Source: Mansonella perstans | Taxonomy: Eukaryota > Nematoda > Chromadorea > Rhabditida > Onchocercidae | Direction of reading: 5' to 3' | Assembly: GCA_037074765.1 (NCBI GenBank) | Contig: JBAMDO010000050.1 | Span: 1 to 64,000 of the forward strand | DNA length: 64,000 nt | In this document: in pieces, positions 1 to 14,900 of the stretch | How positions within the stretch are numbered: position 1 is the stretch's first letter | Layout: every line of letters starts with the position of its first letter | Notes under the pieces: generated by a model | The model's input: only the letters and a program-made list of their open reading frames with translations | What the model was told of the DNA's origin: nothing | Database searches by the model: none | Program-made: the position numbers and the translations under genes

Positions 1-2733
1 TTCCATCTAAAATTCATTTCAAAAATGAAATGTTGTCCTTATTGCAGTTTGATTAACTATGTCTTCGTTCCTCTCATTTACTCTCAAAACTATGATTTCA
101 TCATTTAAATTAAAATGAGTTTACCTGATAATTTGATAACGATTAAATTATTATTAATAGAAGCTGAAAGTAACAACGTGAACATTTCCAAACATACTTG
201 AATAGAGCAGAGAAGTACAATGTGCAATAGTTGAGTCAATGCAACAATTTGGGACGTAGTGTCGTGAAAGCATATTGTCTACCAAAAGTGTAATGTGGTA
301 ATTTATGAATTTGGCATTCTGGAAGTAAGGTGAGTTCTATTTCGGGATAATTTCTGGCAATTTCTATGTTTCCTTATTCCGTTTAAGCAGACAGATACCG
401 CATAAGTGCACTATTTGTATAATACAAGATAGAGCACTTGAAATACCAGAAGGAAATTAGGAACGCTGGTACTGTATCAAATATGGCTTAAGAATGTTCT
501 CATCGTCTTTAGCATCATCTTTAAACAAATCGTAAAATGCAATGAAAAAAATGAAGTAAAACTGATGCATACTTTTTGTGTCAGTTATTTAGACATTCCG
601 GATTATAATACTACCACAGTTACTTATTCTTAAAGAAACTGTAAGCAGTTTATAGGACTGGTGAGCATTCAGATGATCACATTGTGACATTCGGTTTTCC
701 CTCGCTGTTCAGTATGCAAATGTTTCAGAACGAAATATTTAGCAGGAATGATCTATTTAGCTCATCAAGCCCGCCCATGCTTTGCATACTGCATCTATTT
801 TTCCATTATTGCCTACATATATACTCATCAGTTTCCTTTCTATTATATTTTCCACACCTTAATCAGCACTAAAACAACTGGAGAAGTCTTCCATATCTGT
901 AACGAACAGGAACACTGTCGAAGTAGTGGCATTCTCAAAGAGCAGGAATGAATAAGATTGGTCAAAGATTTTTCACTTTAAAAAGTTTTCTAGTCAGATT
1001 TTCTGGAAGATTGAATTTTTCAAATTTAAAAAGATTTAAAAAAGTAGAACTTGAAATATAGAGTATGGTTGAGGTTTCATTTGCTGCAACTTTACCAGTG
1101 TTTTTCATTTTATTTCGGTAACTCAGATGAAATGAATTCTCTATGTGCTTTAATTTCTAATTGGAAACATTCAACTTCATCAATATTTTTCTTTCCAGAT
1201 CGTCTCGATATCATATATTTTGAAGATTGTAGTTAAGAAGTTTTAAGGAGTTGGCGATTGCTCAATTTAGATTGGCTCCTTTTACAAGAAGAGTAGCTAA
1301 TATTTAAAAGATGGAACAAAAGTGATGGATAATCATAAAGGCTATCAGAGAAGATTTCAATAATGAGTTAAGAATGAAACGTAGATATGAAAAAGGTAGC
1401 TGATATCAGAAAATGACGATGCGATATTTGATTCATTGCTAATTGTTGAGGTTGCTGGTAAATGATAATTGTAATGGTAATCGTAATGGTATGCTTCATA
1501 CATTGCAATCGTACAACGACAAGGGAAAGAGAAATAGTTAAGTGCGTGACAACCTGACATGAATGAGGTAGAGGATACAGCGGAAGCATCCGTCCTAAAA
1601 GAGACATTTTATCGGTGTGTTCCGCTGTCTCCTCCTTCCTCCCATACCAGCACCGATATACCGCGATTGACATCGATGGATGGCAAGGACATGCAGGCCA
1701 AATGTGGTGAATTGTGATAACAGTTAACAAAGAGAAAAGGGAATAGAGATGCAGGAGTAGACATTTTAAACTTGAAGCTTTTTGGATAAAGGACTGAAAA
1801 TAGCGAAGGGAGAATATAGGTTGTCAGAAGCTGAAGAGCCTAAAGGTAGCTAACAAAATAATGCAGACGCAGAGAGACAATAACCTGGTTGAATAAAAGT
1901 CTGTCAGAGAGGACGACGGGGATGTGACAAAGGGCAGGGCAGTTTTTCTGCACCTCGTCTTCCCTTCACGTGCTAATTCCTTTTAGATTGCAAATCGCTA
2001 TACATTATTACCGGTTTACGGTAAGGTAAACATCATATTAGAAGCTTGCTTAGGAAAAGCTACAGTACCCATTCTTTATAGAATAACCATTTTCTTGCTT
2101 ATCCACCTTTTTACACCCAAAAACTACATTTATTTTTTTTTTTTTTTTTTTTATCAAAGCTTTCCTTGATAGTATTAATTTTTGAGGAATGATAATAATG
2201 CAACCGTATTGTAGTAGCATAAATATTGTAATAAAAATCATCCAAGAGTATGAATTAAAAAAAAAAAAGAAAAAAATTGCACAGAAAATGTGCTCTGATC
2301 ATATATAGATAGCTCCATTATTCATTTCACTTAACAAACTTCTATTTCTTTTATGTTCAATATTTCTTTTTTCTGTACTTTCACTTCCAGTATCATATAA
2401 AAAAAAAATTTCAATGTGAAAATTAAACTTTTCATTGCAATCCATTGATGCCCATCAATAAGAGATTGAATTCAACCAATATTGTGTGCCATATTTTTTT
2501 TGCATTTTTTCATAAGCAACGATGATATGATATAATTAATATATGCTAATTTGTATTTTTTTTTTTTTTTTTTTTGTATTGTTCTCTTTCTATCTCTCTG
2601 ATTTTTTTTTGATATAATTTTAATATTAAAAAGTAAGAAATATGTGAAAGATATAAAAGATTATTGTAGATTTTAGGAAAATTTCTTATACGATTCATTT
2701 GATCTGAACTAATTTCTTTCTTGATTATGAAGC

Positions 2734-2735
<2 letters not shown>

Positions 2736-2774
<39 letters not shown>
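2736..2774. repeat. Poly(A) homopolymer
   Basis: About 39 consecutive A residues, the longest homopolymer in the window. Shorter A or T runs of 12-20 occur throughout. No target-site duplication or retroposed body was seen beside it. Confidence 0.85.
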
Positions 2775-2776
<2 letters not shown>

Positions 2777-4561
2777 GAGAAAAGTAGACAAACTTTGGAA
2801 AAAGATAGAAAAAAAAGGATGGAAAGCAGATGAGATTGATGAAAGAAAATATGTTACTGGGAGATAGGAGGCAGAAGGCAGGAGCAGCATGGATGTGTAA
2901 TGAAATTTTGGTATCGTTTTGTAAAACTGGGTTAGATTTAGCATGAGATATAGTGGCCGACCGATATATGGCACCATTAAAATTTGCTTTTGAAGTGGGC
3001 TATGTATGTATGTATATGTATTTCAGCACACACATATATGTGTGCATATATATGTATGTGTATATTTGTGTATTTATTGGTCGGTATTCATAACTAACTA
3101 CTCGATGAAACACAATTACCTGGGCTTCAATTTGAAATTCTTTCATTTGTACATGCATATTAAGATAGTAACTCATACTATCATTGCTGACTTTTTTTTT
3201 TTTTTTTCAAGTCTATTTAATTTTATATTAAAAGCATAAGAAGCTATTGATAATTAATTTAGAGTTATTGTGAAATTATTTTGGAAATTTTTTTGGAAAT
3301 TTTACTTAGTTAAAAAAAGACATTAATATCCTAAACGACCAATTTAAATTTAAAAAATTTTTGTCACAGGGCAAGACTTGTGGTCTAAAAATGGCGATAG
3401 AAAATAAATGATTTTAAGCCATAAATTTAAAAAAACCAGATATTTGAACTTTTATCTGCTGCTGACACAACTTGCCAAAAATACGAAACATTCTAAAAGG
3501 TAATGTGCAGCACAGTGACAACACGAACAAGGTCATATGATGAGATCAGAAAATCGGGGAAGTACTAGGGCGTGGAAATGTGAAAGATTTTCGGCAGCAA
3601 AAGAAGCAGCAATAGCAAAGGCTACAACAGCATCACAGCGATATTACGATAACGCTGTAACTGAAGGTCATTCGAGAATGCATATCCTCTACATTAAGTA
3701 CTTGAGTGTTTCTTGTAGCGTAATATATTAAGCTAGTCTAGTATATTAAGCTATCCATGTACAACAAACATTTCTAGAAAATGTGCATGAATCTCTAAGA
3801 AGCCCGACATTAACATACTTTCTCTAACACATCATTCAAACTTTACAAACAACTAAATTCTAATTTCATGTATGATTGTTTGATTAAGAATTATGCTAAT
3901 ATAAATGCTTAGTAAATGGAAACAACCACAAGATGAAGCAGCTATTTGATAAGAAGAGTACGGTAGAAGCAATATTGTGATATAAAGCAGCTTACAGGGG
4001 AAGGTTCGAACTAATAGCATTGCAATATAAGCAATTATTAGCGATGATTTTAGATATGGTTACAAATATGGAGGAGAGAAAGAATATTAAGTAACGGCAG
4101 GTCAGTGACCATGTCGAGGCGAGCAGTATCAGCAGTCTGATGACAGCCGGTGCTAGGGAAAATGCACACCTCCCCATTCCACCATACCAGTCAATATACA
4201 ACTTCCTTAGTGCGTACGTCACAGCAATAACTGAGCTGAGCTACCTGGTGCAGCTCAGAGCGGTGTTGGAATTATGATGACATCAACATATAGAAAGTCT
4301 GAGAACCCTTGTGACATTAAAATATTCCAGGACAAGAAAGAGTAGCAAGAACCAACATTAAGAATTGTCAGGTTGGTGCAATTAGAAATTGGAGAGGTAG
4401 AAGAGAGGCTCTGCAACTACAGTGAAATGTAGGCTGACTCTCTGGTTGGAGCATTACAGCAAATGTCGACGACCTACAAGCTGACCTTAAACAGCCATTG
4501 AAATATTTTCGCTACCCTTCCTTTCTTCCCTACTTCTTCTTACTCGTCAGTTTACAAAGAA

Positions 4562-4600
4562 CGGCAACAGCAGCAGTAGTAGTAGCAGCAGCAACGACAC
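4562..4600. repeat. Trinucleotide (AGC/AGT) microsatellite
   Basis: Imperfect run of AGC and AGT triplets. In one plus frame it reads as a serine run, but no convincing exon surrounds it. Confidence 0.6.
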
Positions 4601-7600
4601 CCGAAAATTTCTTTTAAAGAAAGTATGTATGTGTACGTGTGCAGTGATCCACTCTATGAACCGAATCCTCCTCCAAAATACGATTGCTCCGGGCATCAAC
4701 TGATCCTTTCTTCCCCAATAGCCTACATCGCATCTCTTCTCCATTCACTAAATCTTCTCCTGGAGTGACAACCGTCACCGAGGTCACTAGACCTATACAA
4801 ACTTACTGCGCAGTTCATAACCACACTGCAAAATAACAACTCCACTGATAAGCATCTCCAAATATTCTCAAAATCCTGGAACATAACGCGCCGCCTTTTT
4901 GGGAAAGTTGTATTTATAAATCGAACCTTTAAATTTTGCTTAAAAAAATCATCAATTTATGCGACAACTAATTTCTGTAGCTTTGATGTTACTTCTAGTC
5001 ACAAAGAGTCTGAATTGTTCTACTAGCCATTAGCTTATCAATCTGATACGTTTTCACTCTGTAGAGGACTAAGGCTACACCACAATTGCTAATATTTCCA
5101 AACATCGTACTTCAGTTTGAGCAATACTCCATTTGGCAAATAAAGTAAGCAAATAAATTGCTTGTCGAATAAATCCTCAAATTGTCAAAGAAAAAGAACA
5201 TAAATTCAGACGCTTTGCTTCATCAACTATCTTTTGATTCTCTATAGTTTCGGCTTCTGATTAAAACAATTTATGTTTTAAGGAAAATCCAGGAACTGTT
5301 AACTTTGATTTTCATATTGTAAAGTGAATGTTCCATTAATCCTACTTTTTTTTTTTTTTTTTGAAATCCTGTCCTGTAAATCTTAATAGTTTTTTTACGA
5401 TATTTTGGATAAGACTACTAATTTAGATAACATGATCTAAGTTCACGTGGTAAATTGGAACGAGGTTGGTCGGCCCTCTTGAATTCTTTCGATTCAATAT
5501 CCATCTCGTTTTCTTGGCAAGTCTTTGCAATAACGTTGTCAATTTCCTATTCGATGTTTTCGTTCAAAACTTTAGTTTAAGAATATTAATTAAACTAAAG
5601 GATAGTCATTTTTCAAAACTGTGAATAAATGATTCGACGAAATTTATTCATCTATCATTTGCTGTGGAAAGCGGTTGCATCCGATGGCAATTCCGATTAT
5701 TGGTACTGACTGCCAAGCAAACCAAACAATTACTCCTTTGGATTCATTTCATTCATAAATTTTGAAAAAATAAAATACCTCTGCATCTTAAATTTGTTAT
5801 TTCTTTGAAATAGAAAATTGCTTTACTGAAAAAATGAGGCACGTTTAAAACAAAATTTTGCGCCAACATTCGGGTCAGCTGTGTACAATCTGTATTCTAT
5901 AAATTAAGGGCATGTTGAAACTTCTTTTACCTCACTACTTTTCATCGATAATCAACAATGAGTTAAGGCATCAACGGATAACCTTAACACTGCTTCCTTT
6001 GAAACTTAACATGGTAAGATGGCTGGTAGCTATCTCAAAAAATTTGCTTGACGCGTACAGAAGTAACAGATACATGGTGCTTCTCGGAGAAGATCTGGTC
6101 GACTGTACTCACACAGCCTAATTTGTTTTAAACAAAGTAAGATGAGCAACAAGCGAAGGCTTCGCTCCTGTAATATTTTCGCTGGATTCAAAGCCTGATT
6201 CTGATGGCAGCAATGCATAATCAACATGCATTCAATTCATCGGTGCTATGTTGTGCTACCAACATTTCAGGCATTGCTATCATCACTGAGATTTGACCAA
6301 AACATTTCTTAGAAGTCGCGTGCGTAAGTGTGGGCGTTTCTAAATATCACCACGAATGAACATGCATCTTGTGACCAGCGGTAATGAATGGAACAAGAAG
6401 GACAGGAAAAGACAGGAAACGGGGGGTTTCATGGATCAGTTAGTTAGTTGGAGCTCGGAACCAGGGCAAGCAACCAGCAACATTGCCATTTTCTAAATTG
6501 ACCTCTGAAATAAAATGAATTGAAATAAAATGCATTTTAATCGTACGCATTTTCACTACAACTCTTTCCCCTTTCTGTTCTTTTATATATGTTCATTAGC
6601 GCATCGGGATTTTTCCAAGGAAAGGGACAGAGTAGAACATGATGCTGTAGCAAACTCAACAAGACGTTTTATTCTTGGCGAAGGAAATATATGAGAAGAG
6701 AATACGTCGTATGTTTGATATCAGTTAATCAGTTTTTTTTCTCAATTAAATTTCATTTCTTTATATGGTGCCAGTAAGATATATTAAATGAAAATGAAAA
6801 ATCTGAAAAATCATTTGGAAGCATCATTAAACTGAGGAAATAGCATTATTAAGTACCAAATGGTATGTTTATTACCTGCATAAATAGTGTTCACTGAAAC
6901 AACAGTTTTTTTCGAGGAGAAAGTGCAAGTGAAATGAGCACTATTTTCGAGACACAAATCAGGAAATGTCATTTTTTCGAACTAAATAAAAAATCTTAAT
7001 TTTAATAATTTGGAAAATGCAACATGTATAGATTAAATATTTCTGTATTAGGATTTTTAGGTTGCTATATTTAAAAATAACCAACAGGTATTCTGCATTA
7101 GTGCTAACCTTTCTCTTTTTTTTAATCAAACAGTTGTTTGATGATTCGTATCATATTAATTATTAATTTTCTGGAGTACAGCTTTCTTCTAAATATGCGC
7201 ATACTTTTTGCCAGAGGAATTAACGAAACCTTTTTGCCACTGAGTGATATGGAGGAAGTGAGAAAGCATTATTGTACGTTACGCAAAAAGTATAGCTTCA
7301 AAAGATCTTGATGCGATCAAATACATCAATAATAGCATTTTATGTGAGATCTATCGTTGACAAATGAACATTAAAACATGTGTAGATTTTGAAATTCAAA
7401 TAAAAATTAATTTTGAATGATAGGACGATGTCACGAAAAAAAAATCTGATTACTAAAAATTATGTCATTTGAACTTAAAGGTTATCTTCATCCTTGAAAG
7501 ATTATCAGCTTAGAGAACCCTTGAAATCTCAAGAATGGTGAGTGTTTCAAGTTACAAAACTTTTTAATTCCACCTTTTTATTTTAGTTTTTTATATTTCG

Positions 7601-8265
7601 AAACATACGATTGTCATCGCTCGAACTGCGCCAACCACTATCTTCAAAATTTGAGGAGCCATATTTATCCTTAGGATAAATTTTGGAACGATAAAAAATA
7701 TGGGTTTGAAATTTTGGTCCCTAAATATGAACGTGTAACCTAATTTTGCTTTTTAGTATTTTTTCATGATGAGATATGGTCTCGGAATCAATTTTAATGC
7801 AAGAAAAAAGAAATAAAATGTGATCAACATTTGTTTGGAAATGGTTTAAAAGTGTAAATTTCAAAATCGTACAGATTTGCCTTACGAATGCTGCAGTCAC
7901 ATGAAAATTCTTTACGATTCACGGTTGATATTTCAAAAAAAGTGCTACCAAATCCATATTAAGAAAATAAGCATCAAGATTTCCTTACAGGAAGAAACGA
8001 AATGATAGATATCATCGAACTTTTAAATGTTCTATGTGATTTTCTTCATCATTTTTTCTCTTTTATTTCTGGAGTTCTTTATTATCTTTTACATTCGTTC
8101 CATACCCTATTAAAATTCCTCAAAGATCTAAAACTTCAGTAAATTATCACATATATGTTTGATCAGTTTTACATTTGTCATAAAATAATGATTTTTTATA
8201 TTCATAAACTATTGATGTTACATGATTTCCAAGCTTCTTTTTTTTTTTTTTTTTGCTCTTTTACG

Positions 8266-8317
8266 CACTTCAAATGATGATCAGTTTAGTTCACTTCAAA
8301 TGATGATCAGTTTAGTT
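8266..8317. repeat. Perfect 26-bp tandem duplication
   Basis: Two adjacent identical 26-bp units, each beginning CACTTCAAATGATG and ending TTTAGTT, immediately after a poly(T) run. Perfect identity points to a recent slippage event. Confidence 0.85.
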
Positions 8318-10272
8318 CTGAGTCTTTGCTTTTTTGCTTGTGAAAAGGTGTAAGAAAAGTTGTCGGGTAGAGAAGTGTACATGAAAATCGTCAACCAAAC
8401 ATCCTTGACAAGAGGTCACATGATGCAAAAAGGAAGAAGTACGCCCATTTTAAGATGCTAACAAACAATAGCAGTGAAGATCAATGCAACGAACTGTTGA
8501 CATTGCAGTTGTTGTATCAGTAGCGTACCACTGACTGCATTTACTGCTTGTAAATGCGACCTTCGAAACTACAGCTCTCAGCTCATTTCTTGGCATGAAC
8601 TATTACGGAAATGTTTGCATGCATGTATGCATGTTACAATGGCAGCGCTTTTATTGCATTGTAATAGCTTCGGTAAAAGCACAGGGAGAGTAAAGACGAC
8701 TGAAAGACTGAAAGACAGTTAAATGTGAATTCTGTATTGTCCCCTGCCTGTATCCCATTGACAAATGTCACATCTCGAGATGAAAAGGGCAAGAGTAAGG
8801 AGTAAATGAGGAAAGTGGAACAAGCGGGTCGATATGCTGCTATCTCTTTGTCACTTTAGTTCAACTTACACCTCTCATTATTGCTGTTGTTAATGCTACC
8901 GGAGAACTCTTGCTAAAAGCCTTCTTTTAGACACTGATGTACCCCAATCTCAAGGTCTTCTTTCCCTACTCTAAACTACCGAAATGGCTGTTGATGAAAG
9001 AATTGGAGTTGAGAACCAGGTACGGGTAGATATGGAAGGACATTCGCATATACGCACCCATATATATAATATAGCTTTTAGATCACTAAATATAGTCTTC
9101 TTTTCATTGTCAAGCTGTGCTGAACAAAATTGCAATAATTATATTTTTTTACACTGATGCTCGATAAAGCCATGAAAAAGAGCAGCGTTGAAATCCATGG
9201 TCAAAATTCATTCACTGAGAGGGATCAATTTTCAAAATAAGGCAAAAAATTCCATAATTTTTCTGGAAAATCAACACGAAACGCATAAAACTAGAAATTT
9301 GAGCAATTCTTTATCTAAGAATTCATTGTACAATAGTGAATTCAATTTAATTTGGTTTTCTTCGCTTCCTCATGAATTCCTGCCTTTTTCAGGTTGTTTG
9401 ACATCCAGCACACAATTAACTGATTTTTAAAGAAAGATTAAGGCAAACGAAATGTCAAACTTGACACATTCAATTAGAAAGCGTACACTGTTTTAGCGAG
9501 CTCAACACTATGAGCCTTTATCAAATATAATAACAGTAATTAACAAAGTAAAACAAGCCAAAATAACACGGATTTTAAAAACCTTAAAGAATAGCAGGAA
9601 TTCGAGAAGCACCACTCACATGTATGAAATGCAGCTGTTCAGAGTAGTTCCAAGATGGTGAAACTTGTGTCAGATGCTATCATGCAGGTTAAATTTTGAA
9701 AGAGCAACACAATGTTTGTGATCAGAAAATTGTTTATGCCAAAGAAAGCATTGGACAATTGTATAGGTTAGTGCAAAAGCAAGTGTTGACCAATGTCAAT
9801 CTGACACTAACCACTCCAATGATTTTATTTTATGCTTTACTGTTGAAGACATCTTTGCTCTCATTTCAAGCTTCATATCTGTTGTTATCATCCAGGCTTT
9901 ACTTTCATTTTCTACATTTGACATATAACAATAGCCTATTCCTAAATCTCGATGACCACAAAATGAGTCAAAAATTTAAATATAACATTGAATATAATAA
10001 CATATTACTTAGATATCCTACTCAACCTACTGAATCTTCCGCAAAAATTATACCATCTCTTAGAAAACGGAATGTTTTTATCAATATTTTTTTATAAACT
10101 TTTTTTTTATTAACTTATTTTCAGCACACTTAAGGTGACTGCTTTGAACCCAGCGAGAACTATCTGGCTGCAAGCTTTTATTCGGTTAAGAGTACAAAAC
10201 ATACGATAAGGTTAAAATTGAAAACTTCAACCTTCGATTCTTATCCTAAAGAATAGGCTTAAAATCACTAAA

Positions 10273-10765
10273 ATGTTGCAGATGAATAACTGCATGGTAA
10301 CGCAAATCGCAATACTGTATTCCAGTTACGCATATGGTATAACATGCTATGAATGTTCATCCGATGCAACTGACGGCTGTATAAAAGCAAACATTCCTTG
10401 CATTTATGGATTATTCGGCTGTATGAAAATGACAATTTACTCCGGTGGCATTAATAAATGTTAGCTTTTTACACATATTTAACGGATTTTAACCTTCTAT
10501 ATGATACAGAAAGCTGCTCAGATAAAAAAAGACTGCAGTTGGCAACTACGAGAACCAAGAAGATCGAGTAATCGGTATGTATCGAGGATGCGCCATGATA
10601 CCCGTGATAGGATCTGATACATGTCATCAATTCTCGTTACTTGGCTACCGAATCGTCACTTGCCACTGCTTTAATGATTTTTGCAATGGTATCATATCAG
10701 TCCAAGCGAGCTTACCAGTTATGCTTTCACTCATTGTTTGCTATTTCATAACTTTCAATTTGTAA
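10273..10765 (+). CDS. Ly6/uPAR three-finger, probably GPI-anchored surface protein
   Basis: Two exons: 10273-10459 and 10539-10765, with a 79-bp intron that joins in phase. The mature part starts at ITCYECSS, the usual Ly6 opening, carries about ten cysteines, and closes with TCHCFNDFCNG, the typical C-C-x-x-D-x-C-N signature. A hydrophobic tail of about 20 residues follows, as expected of a GPI-anchor signal. The family forms three-finger domains on the cell surface; in worms ODR-2/HOT proteins are examples. The start is uncertain: the first ATG gives a poor signal peptide, and an acceptor-like TTCCAG at 10320-10325 suggests that the true signal peptide lies on an upstream exon not identified. 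It lies tail-to-tail with lgl-1. The partner or ligand cannot be told from sequence. Confidence 0.75.
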
Positions 10766-11918
10766 CCGTTCATTTTTTTTTTCTATAAAACTCTAAGGAT
10801 TTAACAACGATATTGGAAATGATGACCAGATTTATTTTTACTTTTGAACTGCATCTCTCTGTACGAATGTTAATTTTCGTTAATGACTATTCGAATATTT
10901 GATGTCATGTGAGGAAAGTGATCACTTTCAAATCCCAAGCTCTCTTCCTATAAAAGCATCATTCATTCACCATACAAAAATCGAGATCAGTAACTATAAC
11001 CTCATCAATCAAATATGAATTTTCCCCGAGTATCCTGTCAAATACAAGATATCACACTAGTCCAACCTTGATTTTTAAGTCTCGTACAGCCAAAGTAAAA
11101 ATATGGAGTGCCTTCTCTATCCTTCTCGAGAATAGAATCTGTTAGCACTTAAGCTGCATTTTGCTGCTACTGCTTATTATTAACAATGCATTTTTTTTTT
11201 TTTTTTTCAACAATTTTTGATTCCCAGTTTGCAGTCAAACTATACATTAGGCAAAAGATTTGTCAGAAGTATAATCAGTTTTCTAAATGAGCCATACTTA
11301 GCTAATTAGGCTATTATTCCAACTTCCTTGTCCTTTAAACAAATAGAACTAATTATGTGAATCTTGAAAAAATAATATAAATGAAAAGCCATAGAAAACA
11401 AGATTAACATTATCAGTGGCTAAATCTAAACAGTCATGCTGTCCATGTGATATATTACGTCAAACATGAAATGCGCTATTTTTAAAGAAATGAAATAATA
11501 ATCCAATGCCCAATTTGCAAATTCAAAATATAGTTATGAAAAAAAAAAGCTGCAACCTGGCATCAAAAAAAAAACGGTATTATTAACAGTTCACGCGATA
11601 GATTACAACATTTCTAAATTCGACCATAAAAAATCAACAAAATTATACTAAAGAGGAACAGACATTAATGGACCGGAACAAACAACTTATATGGGGAAAG
11701 GGAAATAGGATATGATTAGGCACAAGCTAAAATTTAGGCCAACGGATTTTCCAGTCATCCCTTGAGTTCAAGGATAGCAAACTATGAGTTTTTGCAAGGT
11801 AAAAATGCACAAAGCTAACAAAACAAGATATGCATATGTATTTTAATAACACTTTAATTCTGAAAGATAACAATAATAAACATAAACAATGAAGCAATTT
11901 CGAAAATTTCAAAGAGTA

Positions 11919-14900
11919 CTAATAATTAAATTTTGGAAAATCACTGCCCTTAAGAGGCGATATCAAATTATTATGCTGGATAGCTGCAACAGAAGCGCGC
12001 TGAAATTCGCTAGCGCCTGGACAAAGAAAAAATATTTCGCCGTTTTCAGATAAAACAGCTGAAGCGATTCCCTCAACGTCAGAAGCCTGAAATCTACTGC
12101 AATGTTCAGATAATCTTCGGAGTCTCTCTAATGTGACCATTAGTATAAATTCTACTTATTCATTTCTAAAAATTCACTTTTTTTAAATTTATCACTCATT
12201 TATTGTGTGCTCTAGACCTACTGTGAATATAATGAACATGCATTTGGTGTCTTGAAACGTGAGTTTCTGCAGCTTAAAAATTCAAATTAAAAAAAAAAAA
12301 ACTTCAAAAAAACTTCAACTGTTCAACTGATTATGTAATACCTAGCGCAAAAAACAAGAAAACAATTCGCCTTGCACTGCAAAAATAAACAAGCTACTAG
12401 AGGCAAACCCTAAAATAAAAATACCTTTGTGAAGTGAATTTTCAAGTAGTGTTTAACAGTTAGCGCAGAAAATGAAAACAATTCGCCTTGATTCGTGATG
12501 ATAACAATGAATTTTTCATACAATTTTCGATCTGAAAAAGAACTATTATAAAAGACATTTGAAAACTTGAAAAGCAATTTGACAAATAAAATCCAAAGGA
12601 AAGTCAGAGCTGTCGTCGAAATGAAGAATAACGCATTTTGAAAGTGCATTAAAAAACATATCTGGCTTTATTCGATTCATTCACTTTTCTTGTACCCCTA
12701 ATCAACGATCTGGTACAAAAAAAACTTGCTCAGCAACGCTGAGATAAAAACGAAAAATGTTACTCTTTAAACTGTAGAAGCAGAAATATTTCTACCACTG
12801 AATTAAGGGAATCGACGCATTGCAAATACAAGAAACGAAAATATGTTAACTGCTAGAATGCGATTCTGTAAAAAATCAGTTTGAAAATATTAAATGATGT
12901 ACTTGTAGATGATCGTAATGTTAGAAGCTGTGCCTTTCTAATTCGTGAACCTTCCACACCCGTAAATTTATATCGGAATTTGGTTGGTTTCATTGTCGGA
13001 AGTGCAAACGTTTTGATTTGCTCTTCGGTATAAATGATCAATCTTTCTGAGCCTGTCAAGCCCTGAAGTGTTTTCAGCTTAAAAAGTAGATATGCAAATG
13101 AAACAAACGCTTTAGAAGCTATTAATAAGCGAAAATTGCTTTGCCGCACCTTTATAAGCTGAGACCCATCAATAGCTGCACAGCTAAAATCAATAACTGG
13201 TGCTCGATGTTGCAACTGTACTTCTTTCACGAGAACACAAACATCTTCTGGTTTTAGTGCATCATCCGATATTGCATAAGCAAATACCACTCCTAAACAG
13301 ACCACATGTTTTTTATTGTCTCTACATGAAAATGATAACAAGGGTTATTATTCTTGCTGATCATAAACATTAATGAAAATTTTGTAAAAAAACACATTTT
13401 AAAAGAAAATTATAGATAAACATACCACCATTTGTTCCAACCCAAAGACTATCAGTGCGAGAAGCACTGGAGAGAATGTTTGTATGGAAAAACCTAAGTG
13501 TTCGAACAGCAGAAACAGGAGGATCGCCAACTAAAATGTAACATGGTTAAAAAATGTAACAACGTCATTATCACCACATAAACATTCTATTAGTTTTTAA
13601 AATAATGTAAAATGTAGGAAAAAATTCACTGTTGAGAAGTGTTTCGGTTCGAGAAATAATTTGGCGTTCAACAGGTCTCAATCCATCAAGATCATTAGTT
13701 GTTGAGCATGCTGGTTCAGTGGAATGAATTCCACTCTAAACTTGTGACATTTTAACAACTTTTCATATGAAATTGATAAAATTTGTCTGAATAAACATGA
13801 ACACAGTGCAAAAAATTTATTTGATAACATGAAAACATTTTAACTTAAAGTTTGTAAAGCGTTTAAAAAAATACTTGTGGAACTTTTTTCTTGCGACGAA
13901 AAGATTGACGGATCGACTTTTTCATGCTTTTAAACCTTGACAACGTACTTGGCTCTGCTAATTCTGTAATGAATGCAATATTTATGATATAAATACGATT
14001 TCTGGCGTTTCGGTTAGACGCACTGTGTAAATACATTCTACCTTTTAACGCTAAATAAATCAGTTCGTGAGCTCTGTACAAAACAAATTAAATGAGCATT
14101 AGGACAGGAAGGAAGTCAACGACGATTTTTGCAAAACTGCCAATTTCAGCGAAACTCTACATTCACAGCTCTTCGTTCGAAGAATGAAATTAAATGATAA
14201 GGATATTCCTACTCCCTATGTTTTACCTGGAAATCCAAATGAAATTCAGAAAACCAAAGGATACGGTATAAACATAATGATGGAAAAAAAACCTTTTAAA
14301 GTGATCAGACATCGAGATATAAGGGTAGCCCGACTTTTCAAATCACACATTACAAAGCCGTACTCGCATCCGAATGCTAAAAGATTGCGTGACCGAAGAG
14401 AAGCTACTGCTGTTACTGCAACTGGAGGACTCAACTGAATAAGATAGCTAAAAACATACCGTAAGTGAAGATTAAAGTCGGGTGTAATTAGTACCCTAAA
14501 CTGAGTAACGCTTTCAAAGTTCGCCACATCATCCGTTTTAGACTAGTTGCTAATTCATCAAATGTGATTTTTTTTAATACTAAAAAACGCTGCGCTCCAA
14601 ACTTTATCTATGTCCATATATATTGCAAGTAAATCAGAAAATTGCACACTCAAAGCATTTCTAACAACCGACCTTCCGTTCTGATCAATTTTGAAAGGCT
14701 GATATCCAAGTCCATATGCCAGTGGAGTTTGCCGAGGCGGTAAAGCTTGTTGATTGATATTTGCCAGTAACTTCGATTTTTCCGCAATCTCATATTCTGT
14801 TCGCATTACGGTCAATGCAGCCTGAATGATGTTTGTATACTTACATTGGCAACAAGCGGATAAAACAATCATCTAAATATGACCGAAATTTATTCAAAAA

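Larger units (their letters stand above)
1..10272. other. Gene-poor AT-rich region
   Basis: I recognise no gene here. The stretch is AT-rich with homopolymer runs, for example 39 A at 2736-2774. A few blocks of more balanced composition stand out (about 1560-1730, 3480-3700, 4050-4800, 8390-9010). They may be UTRs, regulatory DNA or unrecognised exons. The longest open frame, 9696-10097 (+, 133 codons), has a hydrophobic middle section but no family I know; it lies just upstream of the Ly6-like gene and could be chance or an upstream exon region. Confidence 0.5.

Noticed and set aside
3998..4015. GGTTCGAACTA, similar to a tRNA B box
   Set aside because: No A box at the right distance and no cloverleaf could be drawn.
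9696..10097. 133-codon plus-strand frame
   Set aside because: It has no recognisable domain and is AT-driven in composition. It might hide a signal-peptide exon of the Ly6-like gene, but the only in-phase join needs a weak GC donor.
14184..14438. 84-codon plus-strand open frame
   Set aside because: It lies antisense over lgl-1 exon 14, whose minus-strand product (PPVAVTAVAS, LLAFGCEYGF) is clearly homologous to LLGL.
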